DNA from: Anaerolineae bacterium
GTDB lineage: Bacteria > Chloroflexota > Anaerolineae > Aggregatilineales > Phototrophicaceae
DNA: 64,000 nucleotides
Direction of reading: 5' to 3'
Assembly: GCA_022824465.1 (NCBI GenBank)
Contig: JAJDZV010000004.1
Coordinates: 744,001 to 808,000 of the forward strand
Position 1 is the first letter of the stretch, and each line of letters starts with the position of its first letter. The position numbers were made by a program, and so were the translations under genes. The notes beneath the pieces are model-generated. The model searched no databases. It saw nothing but the letters and a program-made list of their open reading frames with translations, and was not told the DNA's origin. Below are positions 16,163 to 24,180 of the stretch, piece by piece.

Positions 16163-16942
16163 ATGAGAAAAAGCAAAGTTCTGGCGAAGTGGCGCAAGAG
16201 CCAGTTCGCGCGCTTCTGCGGCATGGGGCACGTGCTGCCCTTTTTCATCCGTTACGCCGCGCACTACAAATATGACGGCATCTGGCTGGATATGGAGCAT
16301 CGCAACTTCGACGCCCGCGAAATCCAGCACTTGCAGGTGCTTTGCCATCTCTATGACATCGACTGCATGATCCGCCCGCCGACCGTGCAACGCACCCGCC
16401 TCTATCGTTACCTGGAAGACGGCGCCGCCGGCTTGATGATCCCCTTTGTCGCTGATGCCGATATGGCGCGGCAGATTGTCGCGGCGACCAAATTCCCGCC
16501 CATCGGCAATCGCGGTCTGGATGGCGCGGGCCTGGACTGCAACTTCGGCGGCGACACCTGGATACCCGATAGCACCTACATTGAAGACGCCAACCGCGAG
16601 ACTTTCCTCGTCGCGCAGATCGAAACGCCAGAAGCCGTCGCCAATGCTGAGGAAATCGCCGCCGTGCCCGGCATAGACGCGCTGTTTGTCGGCCCGGGCG
16701 ACCTGGGCTTGCGCCTCGAAACCTACCCCGAGATGCAACTGACCATGGACGAAGCGGTGGCGCAGGTGGCGGCCGCCTGCGAAACGCACAATAAAGTCTG
16801 GGGAAGGACCGCCGCGTCAATCGACGAGGTCGACCGCTACCGCCAACAGGGCTCGCTGATGATCCCCTACGGCGGCGACTTCTCGCTGATGAACGTCTTG
16901 CGGGACGCAAGCGCCGAGTTGGATAAAATGCTGGCGGAATAA
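16163..16942 (+). CDS. HpcH/HpaI-family class II aldolase
   Basis: A 259-residue metal-dependent aldolase expected to split a 2-keto-3-deoxy sugar acid or hydroxy-keto acid into pyruvate and an aldehyde. The catalytic His and neighbouring acid are in DMEHRNFD (E45, H46). The substrate-phosphate or carboxylate Arg is R71 (IRPPT), and the metal ligands are E154 (QIETPEA) and D180 (VGPGDLG). These match 2-keto-3-deoxy-L-rhamnonate and 4-hydroxy-2-oxoheptanedioate aldolases in order and spacing. It ends the plus-strand set and converges with the minus-strand DHDPS-family lyase 13 bases away, so two pyruvate-type aldolases meet tail to tail. Confidence 0.9.
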   Translation: MRKSKVLAKWRKSQFARFCGMGHVLPFFIRYAAHYKYDGIWLDMEHRNFDAREIQHLQVLCHLYDIDCMIRPPTVQRTRLYRYLEDGAAGLMIPFVADADMARQIVAATKFPPIGNRGLDGAGLDCNFGGDTWIPDSTYIEDANRETFLVAQIETPEAVANAEEIAAVPGIDALFVGPGDLGLRLETYPEMQLTMDEAVAQVAAACETHNKVWGRTAASIDEVDRYRQQGSLMIPYGGDFSLMNVLRDASAELDKMLAE

Positions 16943-16955
16943 ATCTGCCCGGCGT

Positions 16956-17885
16956 TTAGCATGGCAGCCAGTCGGCGTATTTGCCCGCCAGCAGACGCTT
17001 ACAGGCTTGGAACTGCGCCTCGCTGAATCCGTGATAAGGCGAGAGCAAGCGCAGGGGCATCTGCTCGAAGCCGCCAAGGCGCAGCCACAGCTTGTCATAA
17101 GCGCCGTCGATCTTGCTTTCGCCCGCCAGCGCTGCGAAGAGGTCAGCCAGCATATCGTGGAAGCCGCGCTGCAGTGCCAGCATAGTCGGGAAATCTTTCG
17201 CTTGGGACGCGGCAAAATAGGCTTTGACTTTGTGCGGGCTCAGCGAGCCGAAGGTCGCCAGCAAGGAGCATTCGCCATAGAGGCAGCCTTGCAGAAAATT
17301 GCCCTCGCCCAGAAAGTGCTGCAACTCGCCAACCTGGCTGACCAGCTCGGCCGCCCGCTTGTGACCGCCGCCGGTGTTCTTAGTGGCGACCAGGTTGGGC
17401 AGCGCGTCAACCAGCGGGCGATAGTCTGGCGCTTCCAGCACGCGCCCGGCCCGCGGCAAGTTGTAATGCAAGAATTGCGCCGCCGGAAACGCGCCACAGA
17501 CATCGCGAAAGAAGGTCATGACTTCGGCGTCGGTCAGCGCGCCCCAGGACGGTAGCGAAATCTGGAAGGCGCGGAAACCGCGATCGTAAGCGTATTGCAG
17601 CTTCTCCAGCACGATCGGCGTCGACATGCCGATAAGTCCCGCCATCGGAAATATGTTGTCGCCGCGCGTTTCCTCGTAGAAGATGTCGACAATGCGCCGA
17701 AATTGCGTCTGGCTCACCGCATAGCCTTCGCCCGCCGTGCCAAAGATGTAGAGATGATTGAAGTGCTTGAGCGTCGCCCGCACCGAGCGCCGGAAGACAG
17801 CTTCCAGAAGCTCGCCGTTTTCGCCCCAGGGAATCTCGCAGGACACCAGAATCGCTTGCGGATAACGCGTGATCGAGTCGCTCAT
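16956..17885 (-). CDS. Dihydrodipicolinate synthase / N-acetylneuraminate lyase family protein
   Basis: A 309-residue class I aldolase with a TIM barrel. The Schiff-base Lys is K169 (LVATKNT), the catalytic Tyr is Y141 (FLHYNLP), and the carboxylate-binding loop GTAGE is at 49-53. These keep the DHDPS/NanA fold chemistry, addition or removal of pyruvate. The second Tyr that DHDPS itself uses is not obvious, so a catabolic keto-acid lyase or dehydratase is more likely than lysine biosynthesis. The first four bases overlap the stop of the ferritin-like gene (ATGA), so translation is coupled. It is the last gene of the operon starting at 23531. Confidence 0.9.
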   Translation of the reverse strand: MSDSITRYPQAILVSCEIPWGENGELLEAVFRRSVRATLKHFNHLYIFGTAGEGYAVSQTQFRRIVDIFYEETRGDNIFPMAGLIGMSTPIVLEKLQYAYDRGFRAFQISLPSWGALTDAEVMTFFRDVCGAFPAAQFLHYNLPRAGRVLEAPDYRPLVDALPNLVATKNTGGGHKRAAELVSQVGELQHFLGEGNFLQGCLYGECSLLATFGSLSPHKVKAYFAASQAKDFPTMLALQRGFHDMLADLFAALAGESKIDGAYDKLWLRLGGFEQMPLRLLSPYHGFSEAQFQACKRLLAGKYADWLPC

Positions 17886-19096
17886 GATGCAGCCTCGCGC
17901 TCGCTATGCAGGGGCAATTCGCGGGAGAGGTACTCCCGCCGCCACAAGTCGACCGTGTCCTCGATGAACTGCTCGACAGGCATATCAATGTTGTTCTGCG
18001 CCATCAGCTGCGGCAGCCATTTCGTGCCGAAGGCGACATGCTGTCGCTCGTCGGCCATGTCGTAGCTGACATATTGCGCCGAAAGCTGATCGCCGGCCGC
18101 TTCGTATTGCAGCAGGCTGCGGCGCCGGTGAGGAAAGGCGTGCGCCTCGTTGCCGCGCGTCAACAGGCAGTATTGCGTGGCTGGATCATATTGCGAGCGC
18201 CAGGCGTAGATACGGGTATTCTGCGGCACGCTCGTGTAATCCAGCTCGTGCTGCCGCAGCCACTCGATGCCCAGCAGGCAATGTCGCGTCTCGTCGTAGC
18301 AATGCCGCGCCGAGTCATAGACGAAGTCCCAGGGCATAGCCGGCGAGAGGTAGATGATCAGCGCCACCGTTTCCGCCGCCAGCATTTCCTGGCTGTAATT
18401 CTCGAATTCGTCCAGTCGGCGCGCCGCCTCGTCTGTCGGCTGGCGCGCTGCGGCATCGCCCCAGTGCTGCTCCAGTATGGTGAAGCGCTTGTCACGGGCG
18501 GCCGTCATCGGCGCGCGAAAGGGGATGCGCGCGGCCGGTTGCGCCGGTTGCTCGCTACGGGTTTCATCACCCGTGACGCCGCCACAATGCGCCAGCAAAG
18601 CGGCGATATAACGCTCCCAGTCCCCCTGCGGCTGCCTGGCGAATTCGGCTTCCGCCCAGGCGACATGTTCATCTTCGTCCAGCAGGATATGCTTCAGGGC
18701 GTAGAGCGTTGGCGCATCGGGATTGGCGAAGGTCTGCCCGCTGTGCCAGCGATAGGCGTCCCGCAGCGCCGGTTTGATGACGCGGAACAAACCCGCCAGC
18801 AGGCTGCGCTCGTCGGGCGCGTTGATCGCTTCCGCCATCAGCGTCTCCAGCGCGGGATCGTCCGGCGGACGGAAGGCCGGCGTCTGCACCTCGCGCAGCC
18901 GCTGATAGAGATGTTGCACATGCTGCGCCTCCTCCCACAAGAAGCGCCCCATGGCCAGCTTGGTTTCCATGCGCGCGGTCGCCGGCAGCCAAGCCGCCAG
19001 GATGCGCAAGGTCTCATATTCGATGAAGCGATAGCGATTCAGCAGACGTTTGTTGCGCGCCATATCGACCTGTTCGGCCGGCTTCACGATCTGCAT
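17882..19096 (-). CDS. Tandem ferritin-like (putative di-iron) protein
   Basis: A 404-residue, largely helical protein with two ferritin-like halves. The first has a helix-A acid (RFIEYETLR) and two ExxH motifs (EEAQH, DEDEH). The second has AAETVALI, DETRH and DERQH. Each half could hold a di-iron centre, as in DUF455- or MiaE-like proteins. That would make it an oxygenase or hydroxylase, or an iron-dependent structural protein. It has no signal peptide or membrane segment. The start at 19096 is chosen because GGGGAGG precedes it; an ATG at 19114 is the alternative. It is embedded between an SDR and a DHDPS-family lyase, so an oxidative step in the same pathway is the simplest inference. No exact family is recognised. 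Confidence 0.75.
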   Translation of the reverse strand: MQIVKPAEQVDMARNKRLLNRYRFIEYETLRILAAWLPATARMETKLAMGRFLWEEAQHVQHLYQRLREVQTPAFRPPDDPALETLMAEAINAPDERSLLAGLFRVIKPALRDAYRWHSGQTFANPDAPTLYALKHILLDEDEHVAWAEAEFARQPQGDWERYIAALLAHCGGVTGDETRSEQPAQPAARIPFRAPMTAARDKRFTILEQHWGDAAARQPTDEAARRLDEFENYSQEMLAAETVALIIYLSPAMPWDFVYDSARHCYDETRHCLLGIEWLRQHELDYTSVPQNTRIYAWRSQYDPATQYCLLTRGNEAHAFPHRRRSLLQYEAAGDQLSAQYVSYDMADERQHVAFGTKWLPQLMAQNNIDMPVEQFIEDTVDLWRREYLSRELPLHSEREAAS

Positions 19097-19107
19097 GGCT
19101 GCCTCCC

Positions 19108-19914
19108 CTACCAAGCCGTCCAGCCGCCATCCACCAGGATGTTTTGCCCAGTGATGTAGCTTCCGGCATCGCTCGCCAGCAGCAAGACGACGCCCTTAAG
19201 TTCTTCGGGCTTTCCCATCCGCCCGAGCGGCACTTTGGCCTCCAGTCGTTGGATAAAGCCCGGATGCGCCTCATCAATATCTGGCATCTTGGGAAAGGGT
19301 CCCGGACTGAGGCAATTGACCCGTATACTGTCGCGCGCCCAATAGGCGGCCAGATGACGCGTCAAATGCGCCAAGCCGCCTTTCAGTCCATGATAATTCG
19401 GCGGGCTGTTGATGCCCAAGCCCTCGTAGGCTTCCGGGTAGCTGGCGACCACGCCGTACATGCTGCCGATATTGATGATTGAGCCGCCGACGCCGCGCCC
19501 GCGCAAATGCAAGGCGACATCCCGCGCCAGCAGAAAATATGCCGTGACGCCGGTGTGATAAGCCTGGTCGAAGTCGTCGGCGGTGGCGGTGTCGATATCG
19601 GCCGGCGGACCGCCATAGGCGTTGTTGACCAGAATGTCGATCGCGCCCATGCGCTCAACTACCTCGGCCACGAACGCGGGGATGCTGTCCGTATCGCCCT
19701 GCGAAAGAGCCAAGCCCAGATGCCCGGCGCCCGGCAAGCTCGCCGCGAAGGCTTCGGCGATAGCGCCATCCCGGCTGGTGACGACCAGGCGCGCCCCTGC
19801 CTCCGCCAGCGAGCGGCTCATTGCCGAGCCCAGCCAGCCGGCTGCGCCGGTCACGATGGCGACTTTTCCCTTCAAGTCCATCAAGCTATAGACGTTGCGT
19901 TCCGACTGTGGCAT
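19108..19914 (-). CDS. Short-chain dehydrogenase/reductase
   Basis: A 268-residue classical SDR. The cofactor motif is TGAAGWLG (residues 22-29), NNAYG is at about 97-101, and the catalytic residues are S151 (INIGSMYG), Y174 and K178 (NYHGLK). LSPGPFP and the C-terminal VDGGWTAW are typical of sugar and gluconate-type SDRs. The start at 19914 has a strong GGAGGG site and lies 14 bases after the amidohydrolase stop; longer forms run into that gene. It probably oxidises or reduces a hydroxyl of the operon's substrate. Confidence 0.92.
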   Translation of the reverse strand: MPQSERNVYSLMDLKGKVAIVTGAAGWLGSAMSRSLAEAGARLVVTSRDGAIAEAFAASLPGAGHLGLALSQGDTDSIPAFVAEVVERMGAIDILVNNAYGGPPADIDTATADDFDQAYHTGVTAYFLLARDVALHLRGRGVGGSIINIGSMYGVVASYPEAYEGLGINSPPNYHGLKGGLAHLTRHLAAYWARDSIRVNCLSPGPFPKMPDIDEAHPGFIQRLEAKVPLGRMGKPEELKGVVLLLASDAGSYITGQNILVDGGWTAW

Positions 19915-19928
19915 GGGTCCCTCCGCGG

Positions 19929-20930
19929 CTACGATTGGCGTGTAAACAACTGAGCAGCAGTATTGTAGAAGATATCCTCGATTTGCCCGTCGCGCAGCCG
20001 CATCCGCCAGCAAGCCAGGCGCAGCGCCCGCAGCGACTCCAAGCCGACGAGCACCGGACGCAATTCGGCGTGCTTCTCCGCCAGCTCCATCTCCTCAGGG
20101 TATATCCAGTGAAAGGAGTCGCCGATAGCGACGCAGCGACCGCGCGCGTGGCTTACCGGAAAGTCCGAGCCATAGAGCAGGCGTTCATGCCCCATGACAT
20201 CGATGATCGCCTCGAAGGCGCCGGCTTCTGTCACCGCCGATGTGTCGAAGAAGACATTGTCCAGCCCGCGCAAGCTTTCAATGCCATCAATGGTGTGCCA
20301 AGGATTGAAGCCACGCCCGGCGTGCGCCAGGATTAAGCGCATATCGGGAAAGCTTTCGCAGTAGCGCCGGATGGTCGCTTGATTAAGCGGGTCAGCCAAA
20401 GCCCGGTCGCGCACGATATGCAAGGTGATGCAAAGACCCAACTCACCGGCGACCTCCACCTGATGCTGCGGCAGATAGGCTTCGATGGGCGCCGTCCAGG
20501 TCCGCTCGGGGCCGGTTGCCAAGGTATGATAGCACTTCAATCCAACGAAGCCGCCTGCCTTCACGCCAGCGCCGACGGCATCCGCTGACATGCCGGGCGC
20601 GATGATCATCTGCCCGAAGTCGCGATCGCCCGGCGAATTTCGGACTTCCTCAGCGACGAATCCGTTGTTTCGCTCGCTATCGCCGGTGAAAGCCTGGCCG
20701 AAGAAGAGCCCGCCGCAGGTTCGGTCCCCGGGATGAATCCAGTCGATAAAGCCATAATAGCTCGCCAGATCCAGCCGCGCCGGCATGTCGCGAAAGCCTG
20801 AGGGCAGGGTATCAAAATGCTCGTGGCAGAATAGATGCGCGTGCGCGTCGAAGATTCGGTCGGGCAGGAAGGGCACGATATCGCGGGCGATGAATTCGCG
20901 GTCGGCTTCCGTCAGTGACCAGCGCATCAT
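19929..20930 (-). CDS. Amidohydrolase-family TIM-barrel hydrolase
   Basis: A 333-residue metal-dependent hydrolase of the amidohydrolase_2 type. The metal motif HxH is at residues 30-32 (DAHAHL). Further ligands are suggested by TLHIVRD, LAHAGRG and GSDFPVSH, the last giving the conserved Asp. Relatives include sugar lactonases (L-fucono- and L-rhamnono-lactonase-like), decarboxylases and uronate isomerase-like enzymes. A lactonase is attractive in an operon with two dehydrogenases and two aldolases, but this is not proven by motif. It follows the Asp-box propeller gene after a 142-base spacer with a palindromic repeat. Confidence 0.82.
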   Translation of the reverse strand: MMRWSLTEADREFIARDIVPFLPDRIFDAHAHLFCHEHFDTLPSGFRDMPARLDLASYYGFIDWIHPGDRTCGGLFFGQAFTGDSERNNGFVAEEVRNSPGDRDFGQMIIAPGMSADAVGAGVKAGGFVGLKCYHTLATGPERTWTAPIEAYLPQHQVEVAGELGLCITLHIVRDRALADPLNQATIRRYCESFPDMRLILAHAGRGFNPWHTIDGIESLRGLDNVFFDTSAVTEAGAFEAIIDVMGHERLLYGSDFPVSHARGRCVAIGDSFHWIYPEEMELAEKHAELRPVLVGLESLRALRLACWRMRLRDGQIEDIFYNTAAQLFTRQS

Positions 20931-21019
20931 ATCACATTTCCCGACAGATCTGTCGCCATGGCGGACACAGAAGTATATTCAGAGAAGAATTTATTGTCTA
21001 ACCACCCGCTCGCACTGAG

Positions 21020-21066
21020 CGACGCATCCCCTCTCCGATGATTTGGAGAGAGGGCCGGGAGGCGAG
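21020..21066. repeat. Dispersed CT/GA-rich palindromic element
   Basis: CCCTCTCC and GGAGAG-AGGG pair around a short AT-rich loop and are followed by GCCGGGAGGCGAGG. A similar arrangement (CCCCTTCC ... GGAAGGGG) appears at 63717-63845. It sits inside the minus-strand operon, between the propeller and amidohydrolase genes, where it could attenuate downstream expression. Confidence 0.45.
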
Positions 21067-21072
21067 GTAGAA

Positions 21073-22197
21073 TTAAAGCGCATCAAACGACAAGCGCGCA
21101 TAGTGGATATCCATCGCCCGCTGATCACCGGCGTAATAAACGACCATGACATCGCCGTCCGCCAGCGCCTCCGCGTAAGGCAAGCCATAAGTCCAAATGC
21201 TCATGTCATCCAGCGTGCCGGCCGTGCCGCGTGTTTGCCCTGCCCGGCCGCCGTGCTCATAAATGACGACTTCGCTGGACCGGTCGAACTCGGCGCCGGC
21301 ATCGGTCGCGGCGCGCGCGCGGATTGAGCCGCTGCCGAAACGGTCGACCCAGGCCAGGACGACGCTTCCATCAGGCCGCATGGCTGGATGCCCGGCTTGG
21401 TCGGCGATGCCGATGTCCTGCGCTGCCGACCAGGTCCGGCCCGAATCAGCGCTGGTGCGGCGGCGGATATTGCAGTAGCGTCCCGCCTCCGTATCGTAGA
21501 TCCAGGCGAAGCTGACCAAGCGCCGGTCAGCAGCCAAGCCAAGGCGCATATCCCAGTGGAAGATGCGCCCGGACGGGTCGAAACCCGCATCGCTCGGCGC
21601 GTCCCAGCTCTGCCCGCCATCATTTGTGCGCAGCGCGACGACCCGCTGAAACCACTGGCCGGCATCGTGGTATGGCTTGTTCGTCTCGACCGAGAGCAGC
21701 AAGGCGCCATCCGGCAGCGTGATCAAGGGATTTGTCAGGCTCGGCGGACCGAGATCAGCGGGCAAGTCCACCGGGCGCCAGGCGCTAAAGCTGCGGCCGC
21801 CGTCAAAGGAATCTGCCAGAAAGACGCCCATCGGCAGACAGCCTTCCGTGCGCGGATTGAAGAGCGGCGCGCCGGGATGCGTCTCGCGGTCGATCCACAT
21901 TGACGCCGCCAGCAGATGACCCTCGTCCAGCTCGGTCAGATAAAGGACACGGAGCGAGCTCGCCGCGCCGCCGACGCGCGCTGGCGGGATGTCGCTTTCC
22001 ATGCGCGCCCAGCAGCGCCCGCCGTCATCCGAGCGATAAAGCTCGACCCATTCATCGGCGCAATCTTTGTCTGAGCCGCGCCGGCAGGTCAGCAGCAGCG
22101 AGCCATCGCGCCGCGCCAACAGCGCCGGAAAAGTGTAGGCCGCGCGATCCGTCCCGGGCGGGCTCTGCGTGATGACGCCGGCGTCGACGATTCTCAT
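21073..22197 (-). CDS. Asp-box (BNR) beta-propeller, sialidase-like
   Basis: A 374-residue soluble six-bladed-propeller protein. At least four Asp-boxes are readable: SDDGGRCW, SFDGGRSF, TNDGGQSW and SADSGRTW. It resembles the exo-alpha-sialidase-like group often seen in environmental bacteria. The N-terminal segment reads YTFPALLARRDGSLLL, without the FRIP Arg of true sialidases. Sialidase activity is therefore doubtful, and another glycosidase, lyase or binding function is possible. No signal peptide is visible. Its ATG overlaps the aminotransferase stop (ATGA), so the two proteins are made together. Confidence 0.85.
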   Translation of the reverse strand: MRIVDAGVITQSPPGTDRAAYTFPALLARRDGSLLLTCRRGSDKDCADEWVELYRSDDGGRCWARMESDIPPARVGGAASSLRVLYLTELDEGHLLAASMWIDRETHPGAPLFNPRTEGCLPMGVFLADSFDGGRSFSAWRPVDLPADLGPPSLTNPLITLPDGALLLSVETNKPYHDAGQWFQRVVALRTNDGGQSWDAPSDAGFDPSGRIFHWDMRLGLAADRRLVSFAWIYDTEAGRYCNIRRRTSADSGRTWSAAQDIGIADQAGHPAMRPDGSVVLAWVDRFGSGSIRARAATDAGAEFDRSSEVVIYEHGGRAGQTRGTAGTLDDMSIWTYGLPYAEALADGDVMVVYYAGDQRAMDIHYARLSFDAL

Positions 22198-23531
22198 CGC
22201 ACCAGCCGCCGGAAGGGTTCTTTGGACAGGTCGCTTTCCAGAAGCTGCTGCAGATCGCCGCTCTCCAAGCCGCCCTTGATGTGGGCGAAGGCTTCGGCCG
22301 CGCAATTCGCCGTAATCTCGATATCTTCCTGAGTGTGCGCCAGGGTGGCTTTGAAGCTCATATTGCAGTGAATGCCGCGGCGCGCCATCTCCTGGATGAA
22401 GATGGTGTTGGCGACCGGGCGCAGGCTTTCGTCGGGCAAGTCAAAATGCAGGGTTGGATTCCAGAAGACGCCACCGCAGCGCCCAGCCAGACCTGCCTGG
22501 CGCAGCGCCTGGTTCAGCTTCTCGGTCAGCGCCGTACCCAGCGCCTCGAAGCGCCGGGCGGAATCGCGCCGTTCCAGCTCGCGGATGGTTGTCTGGCTGG
22601 CGGCTAGACCCAGGTTGTCGCTCCAATACGAACTTGAAATGAACATGCGCCCCGCTGGCTCCATCACCTCGCGCGAACCGACCACCGCGCCCATCGGATA
22701 CCCGTTGGACATCGCCTTCGCCAGCACGGTCATATCAGGCTTCAGGCCCAGGTAGGCTTGCACGCCGCCGATATGCGGCCGAAAACCGCAGGACACCTCG
22801 TCAAAGATGAACACAGCGCCATGCGCGCGCGCCAACTGTTGAACGCCTTCCAGATAACCCGGCGGCGGCAGCTCCGAGCGCATCGGTTCCATCATGATCG
22901 CCGCCACCTCGCTTTCATGCGCGCGCAGCAGGTCGCGCAGACCGGCCAGATCGCCCCAGACGAAGGGCAGCGCCGTGCCCGCCAATTCCGCCGGCACGCC
23001 GATCGGCTCAATGTCGGCGAAGGGAAACTCGCCGCTTTCAGGATCGACCAGATAATTGGCTGACTGATACCAATCGTGCCAGCCATGATAACCGCTGAAG
23101 AGAATCAGGTTGCGCCCCGTAACGCCACGGGCGATGCGCGCCGCTACGGCGTTGGCCTCGCCGCCGCCCTTGGTATAACGCGCCATCTCCGCGCTGGGCA
23201 CGACCTCGTTGAGCAATTCGGCCAGCTCAATCTCCTGAGCGCTGTTGAGGGTGTAGATGCTGCCGCGGTCGATCTGCGCTTTGACCGCGCTGTCGACCGC
23301 GTCATCCGCGTGGCCCAGGATGATGGCGCCGACTGCGTTGACCCAGTCGATATATTCGTTTTCATCCACATCGATGAAGCGCGCGCCATTGGCTCGTCCG
23401 GCGTAAATCGGGCTGTTGCCATGCGCGAACTGGCTCGATCGCCGGCTAATCAGCTGCGTCCGTCCGGGAATGAGCGTTTCCGCGCGCCGGTAAAGTTCCA
23501 GCGATCGCGCCACGCGCTGTTGATCGGGCAT
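22194..23531 (-). CDS. Class III PLP aminotransferase (glutamate-1-semialdehyde mutase-like)
   Basis: A 445-residue fold-type I PLP enzyme. The PLP Asp is D244 (FIFDEVSCGFR) and the Schiff-base Lys is K272 (VLAKAMSNGYP). GYHGWHDW near residue 150 is typical of the GSAM/omega-transaminase group. The start at 23531 is preferred because it has AGGAG at correct spacing and leaves a short leader after the -10 box at 23564-23569; an ATG at 23555 would lie almost at the transcription start. As first gene of a six-gene operon without haem genes, it more likely transaminates an amino-sugar or amino-acid substrate than makes 5-aminolevulinate. Confidence 0.9.
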   Translation of the reverse strand: MPDQQRVARSLELYRRAETLIPGRTQLISRRSSQFAHGNSPIYAGRANGARFIDVDENEYIDWVNAVGAIILGHADDAVDSAVKAQIDRGSIYTLNSAQEIELAELLNEVVPSAEMARYTKGGGEANAVAARIARGVTGRNLILFSGYHGWHDWYQSANYLVDPESGEFPFADIEPIGVPAELAGTALPFVWGDLAGLRDLLRAHESEVAAIMMEPMRSELPPPGYLEGVQQLARAHGAVFIFDEVSCGFRPHIGGVQAYLGLKPDMTVLAKAMSNGYPMGAVVGSREVMEPAGRMFISSSYWSDNLGLAASQTTIRELERRDSARRFEALGTALTEKLNQALRQAGLAGRCGGVFWNPTLHFDLPDESLRPVANTIFIQEMARRGIHCNMSFKATLAHTQEDIEITANCAAEAFAHIKGGLESGDLQQLLESDLSKEPFRRLVR

Positions 23532-23563
23532 GCGGGGCTCCTGTGCTGCGTCCATTGCTCCCG

Positions 23564-23586
23564 ATTGTACAACCAATTGGTTGAAC
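23564..23586 (-). promoter_or_regulatory. Control site of the aminotransferase operon: -10 box plus palindrome
   Basis: On the minus strand TACAAT (23569-23564) is a -10 candidate. It overlaps TTGTACAACCA (23565-23575), which fits the FadR-group consensus TnGTnnnACnA. A perfect 14-base palindrome CAACCAATTGGTTG (23570-23583) adjoins it, extending to 20 bases with one mismatch. A bound repressor here would cover the promoter. The -35 is not clear. Confidence 0.5.
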
Positions 23587-23688
23587 GCTCGACAGGATAT
23601 CCGACGCTAGCGTCCAGTCCAAGCGCCGCCCAGCCGCGCGGCAGATTAGGACACAGTGTGAGCCAGCGACTTGAGCGGCATGCCAACC

Positions 23689-23985
23689 AAATCTCGCATT
23701 GAGATATTGCTGCGACATTTTATCACTAACCTGCGGGTAATGAGGAATATCCCTCAGCCAATCAGCAAAGTTTAGAAATGAGGTGTGGACATGAAGCGGA
23801 GCAAGTTTTGGAGCGCAAGCATGACGATAATCTTCATCGTTGTCATGATTAGCTCATTCAGTTTGTTCGGACTAGCGCTGGGTCAGGAGTCCGGATCGTC
23901 CGAAGGAGCGGGCGAACATCGGAGCGAGTCCAGCGAGGGCCGTCGCGAAGGCGGCGGCGAAGGCGCAGGCGAGAGCGGCGATCCT
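23689..23985 (+). repeat. Left copy of imperfect direct repeat flanking the RM genes
   Basis: This block, from AATCTCGC(A/G)TTGAGATATTG through the GAGCGAGTCCAGCGAGGGC segment, recurs in the same orientation at 28625-28915. By eye the two differ at roughly one base in five, with small gaps. The repeat includes the leader and first half of the small secreted-protein gene. The type III RM pair lies exactly between the copies. Confidence 0.7.
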
Positions 23986-24180
23986 TCCAGCCCCATCCTG
24001 GCGTTGGATGAAAGCTGGGACGGCGTGGTCAATGGCGTGAGAACGTCCATGTCATACGATGCGAAGCGCGGCGCGTCCGAGCTAGCCACCGATGTGCGCG
24101 CAGTCGGCAAAGGTTGCGGGGGCCAAGTCCTGAAAGTCTATCTGCAAAACCTTCACATAGCGCCATTCTTGACCGGTTAG
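23791..24180 (+). pseudogene. Small secreted Glu/Gly/Ser-rich protein, copy A (3'-truncated by RM genes)
   Basis: The 129 codons begin with a signal peptide (MKRSKFWSAS, hydrophobic core, LALGQ). A low-complexity GAGEHRSESSEG/EGGGEG segment follows, then a start of an ordered domain (ILALDESWDGVVNGVR, SMSYDAKRG). Shortly afterwards the frame runs into the 3' end of the type III Res gene on the other strand (24082). The last 30 or so residues are probably junction sequence, not the native C-terminus. Copy B at 28729-28983 shares the signal peptide and acidic segment. Function is unknown; the ordered part resembles small exported beta-rich proteins of Chloroflexota. Confidence 0.55.

Noticed and set aside
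15386..16789. Long minus-strand open frame opposite the SDR and HpcH/HpaI genes
   Set aside because: It is the antisense shadow of two strongly supported plus-strand genes. Its composition (many His, Gln, Arg and Ala) is typical of such shadows, and no family motif is visible.
21073..22197. Asp-box protein taken as a true sialidase, and the locus as sialic-acid catabolism with the DHDPS-family protein as NanA
   Set aside because: The FRIP Arg motif is absent, there is no signal peptide, and no ManNAc kinase/epimerase or GlcNAc-6-P deacetylase lies nearby. The DHDPS-family assignment does not separate NanA from other lyases.
22194..23531. Aminotransferase taken as hemL (haem biosynthesis)
   Set aside because: Motifs fit the GSAM-like group, but the operon holds only catabolic genes and no tetrapyrrole genes, so no symbol was given.
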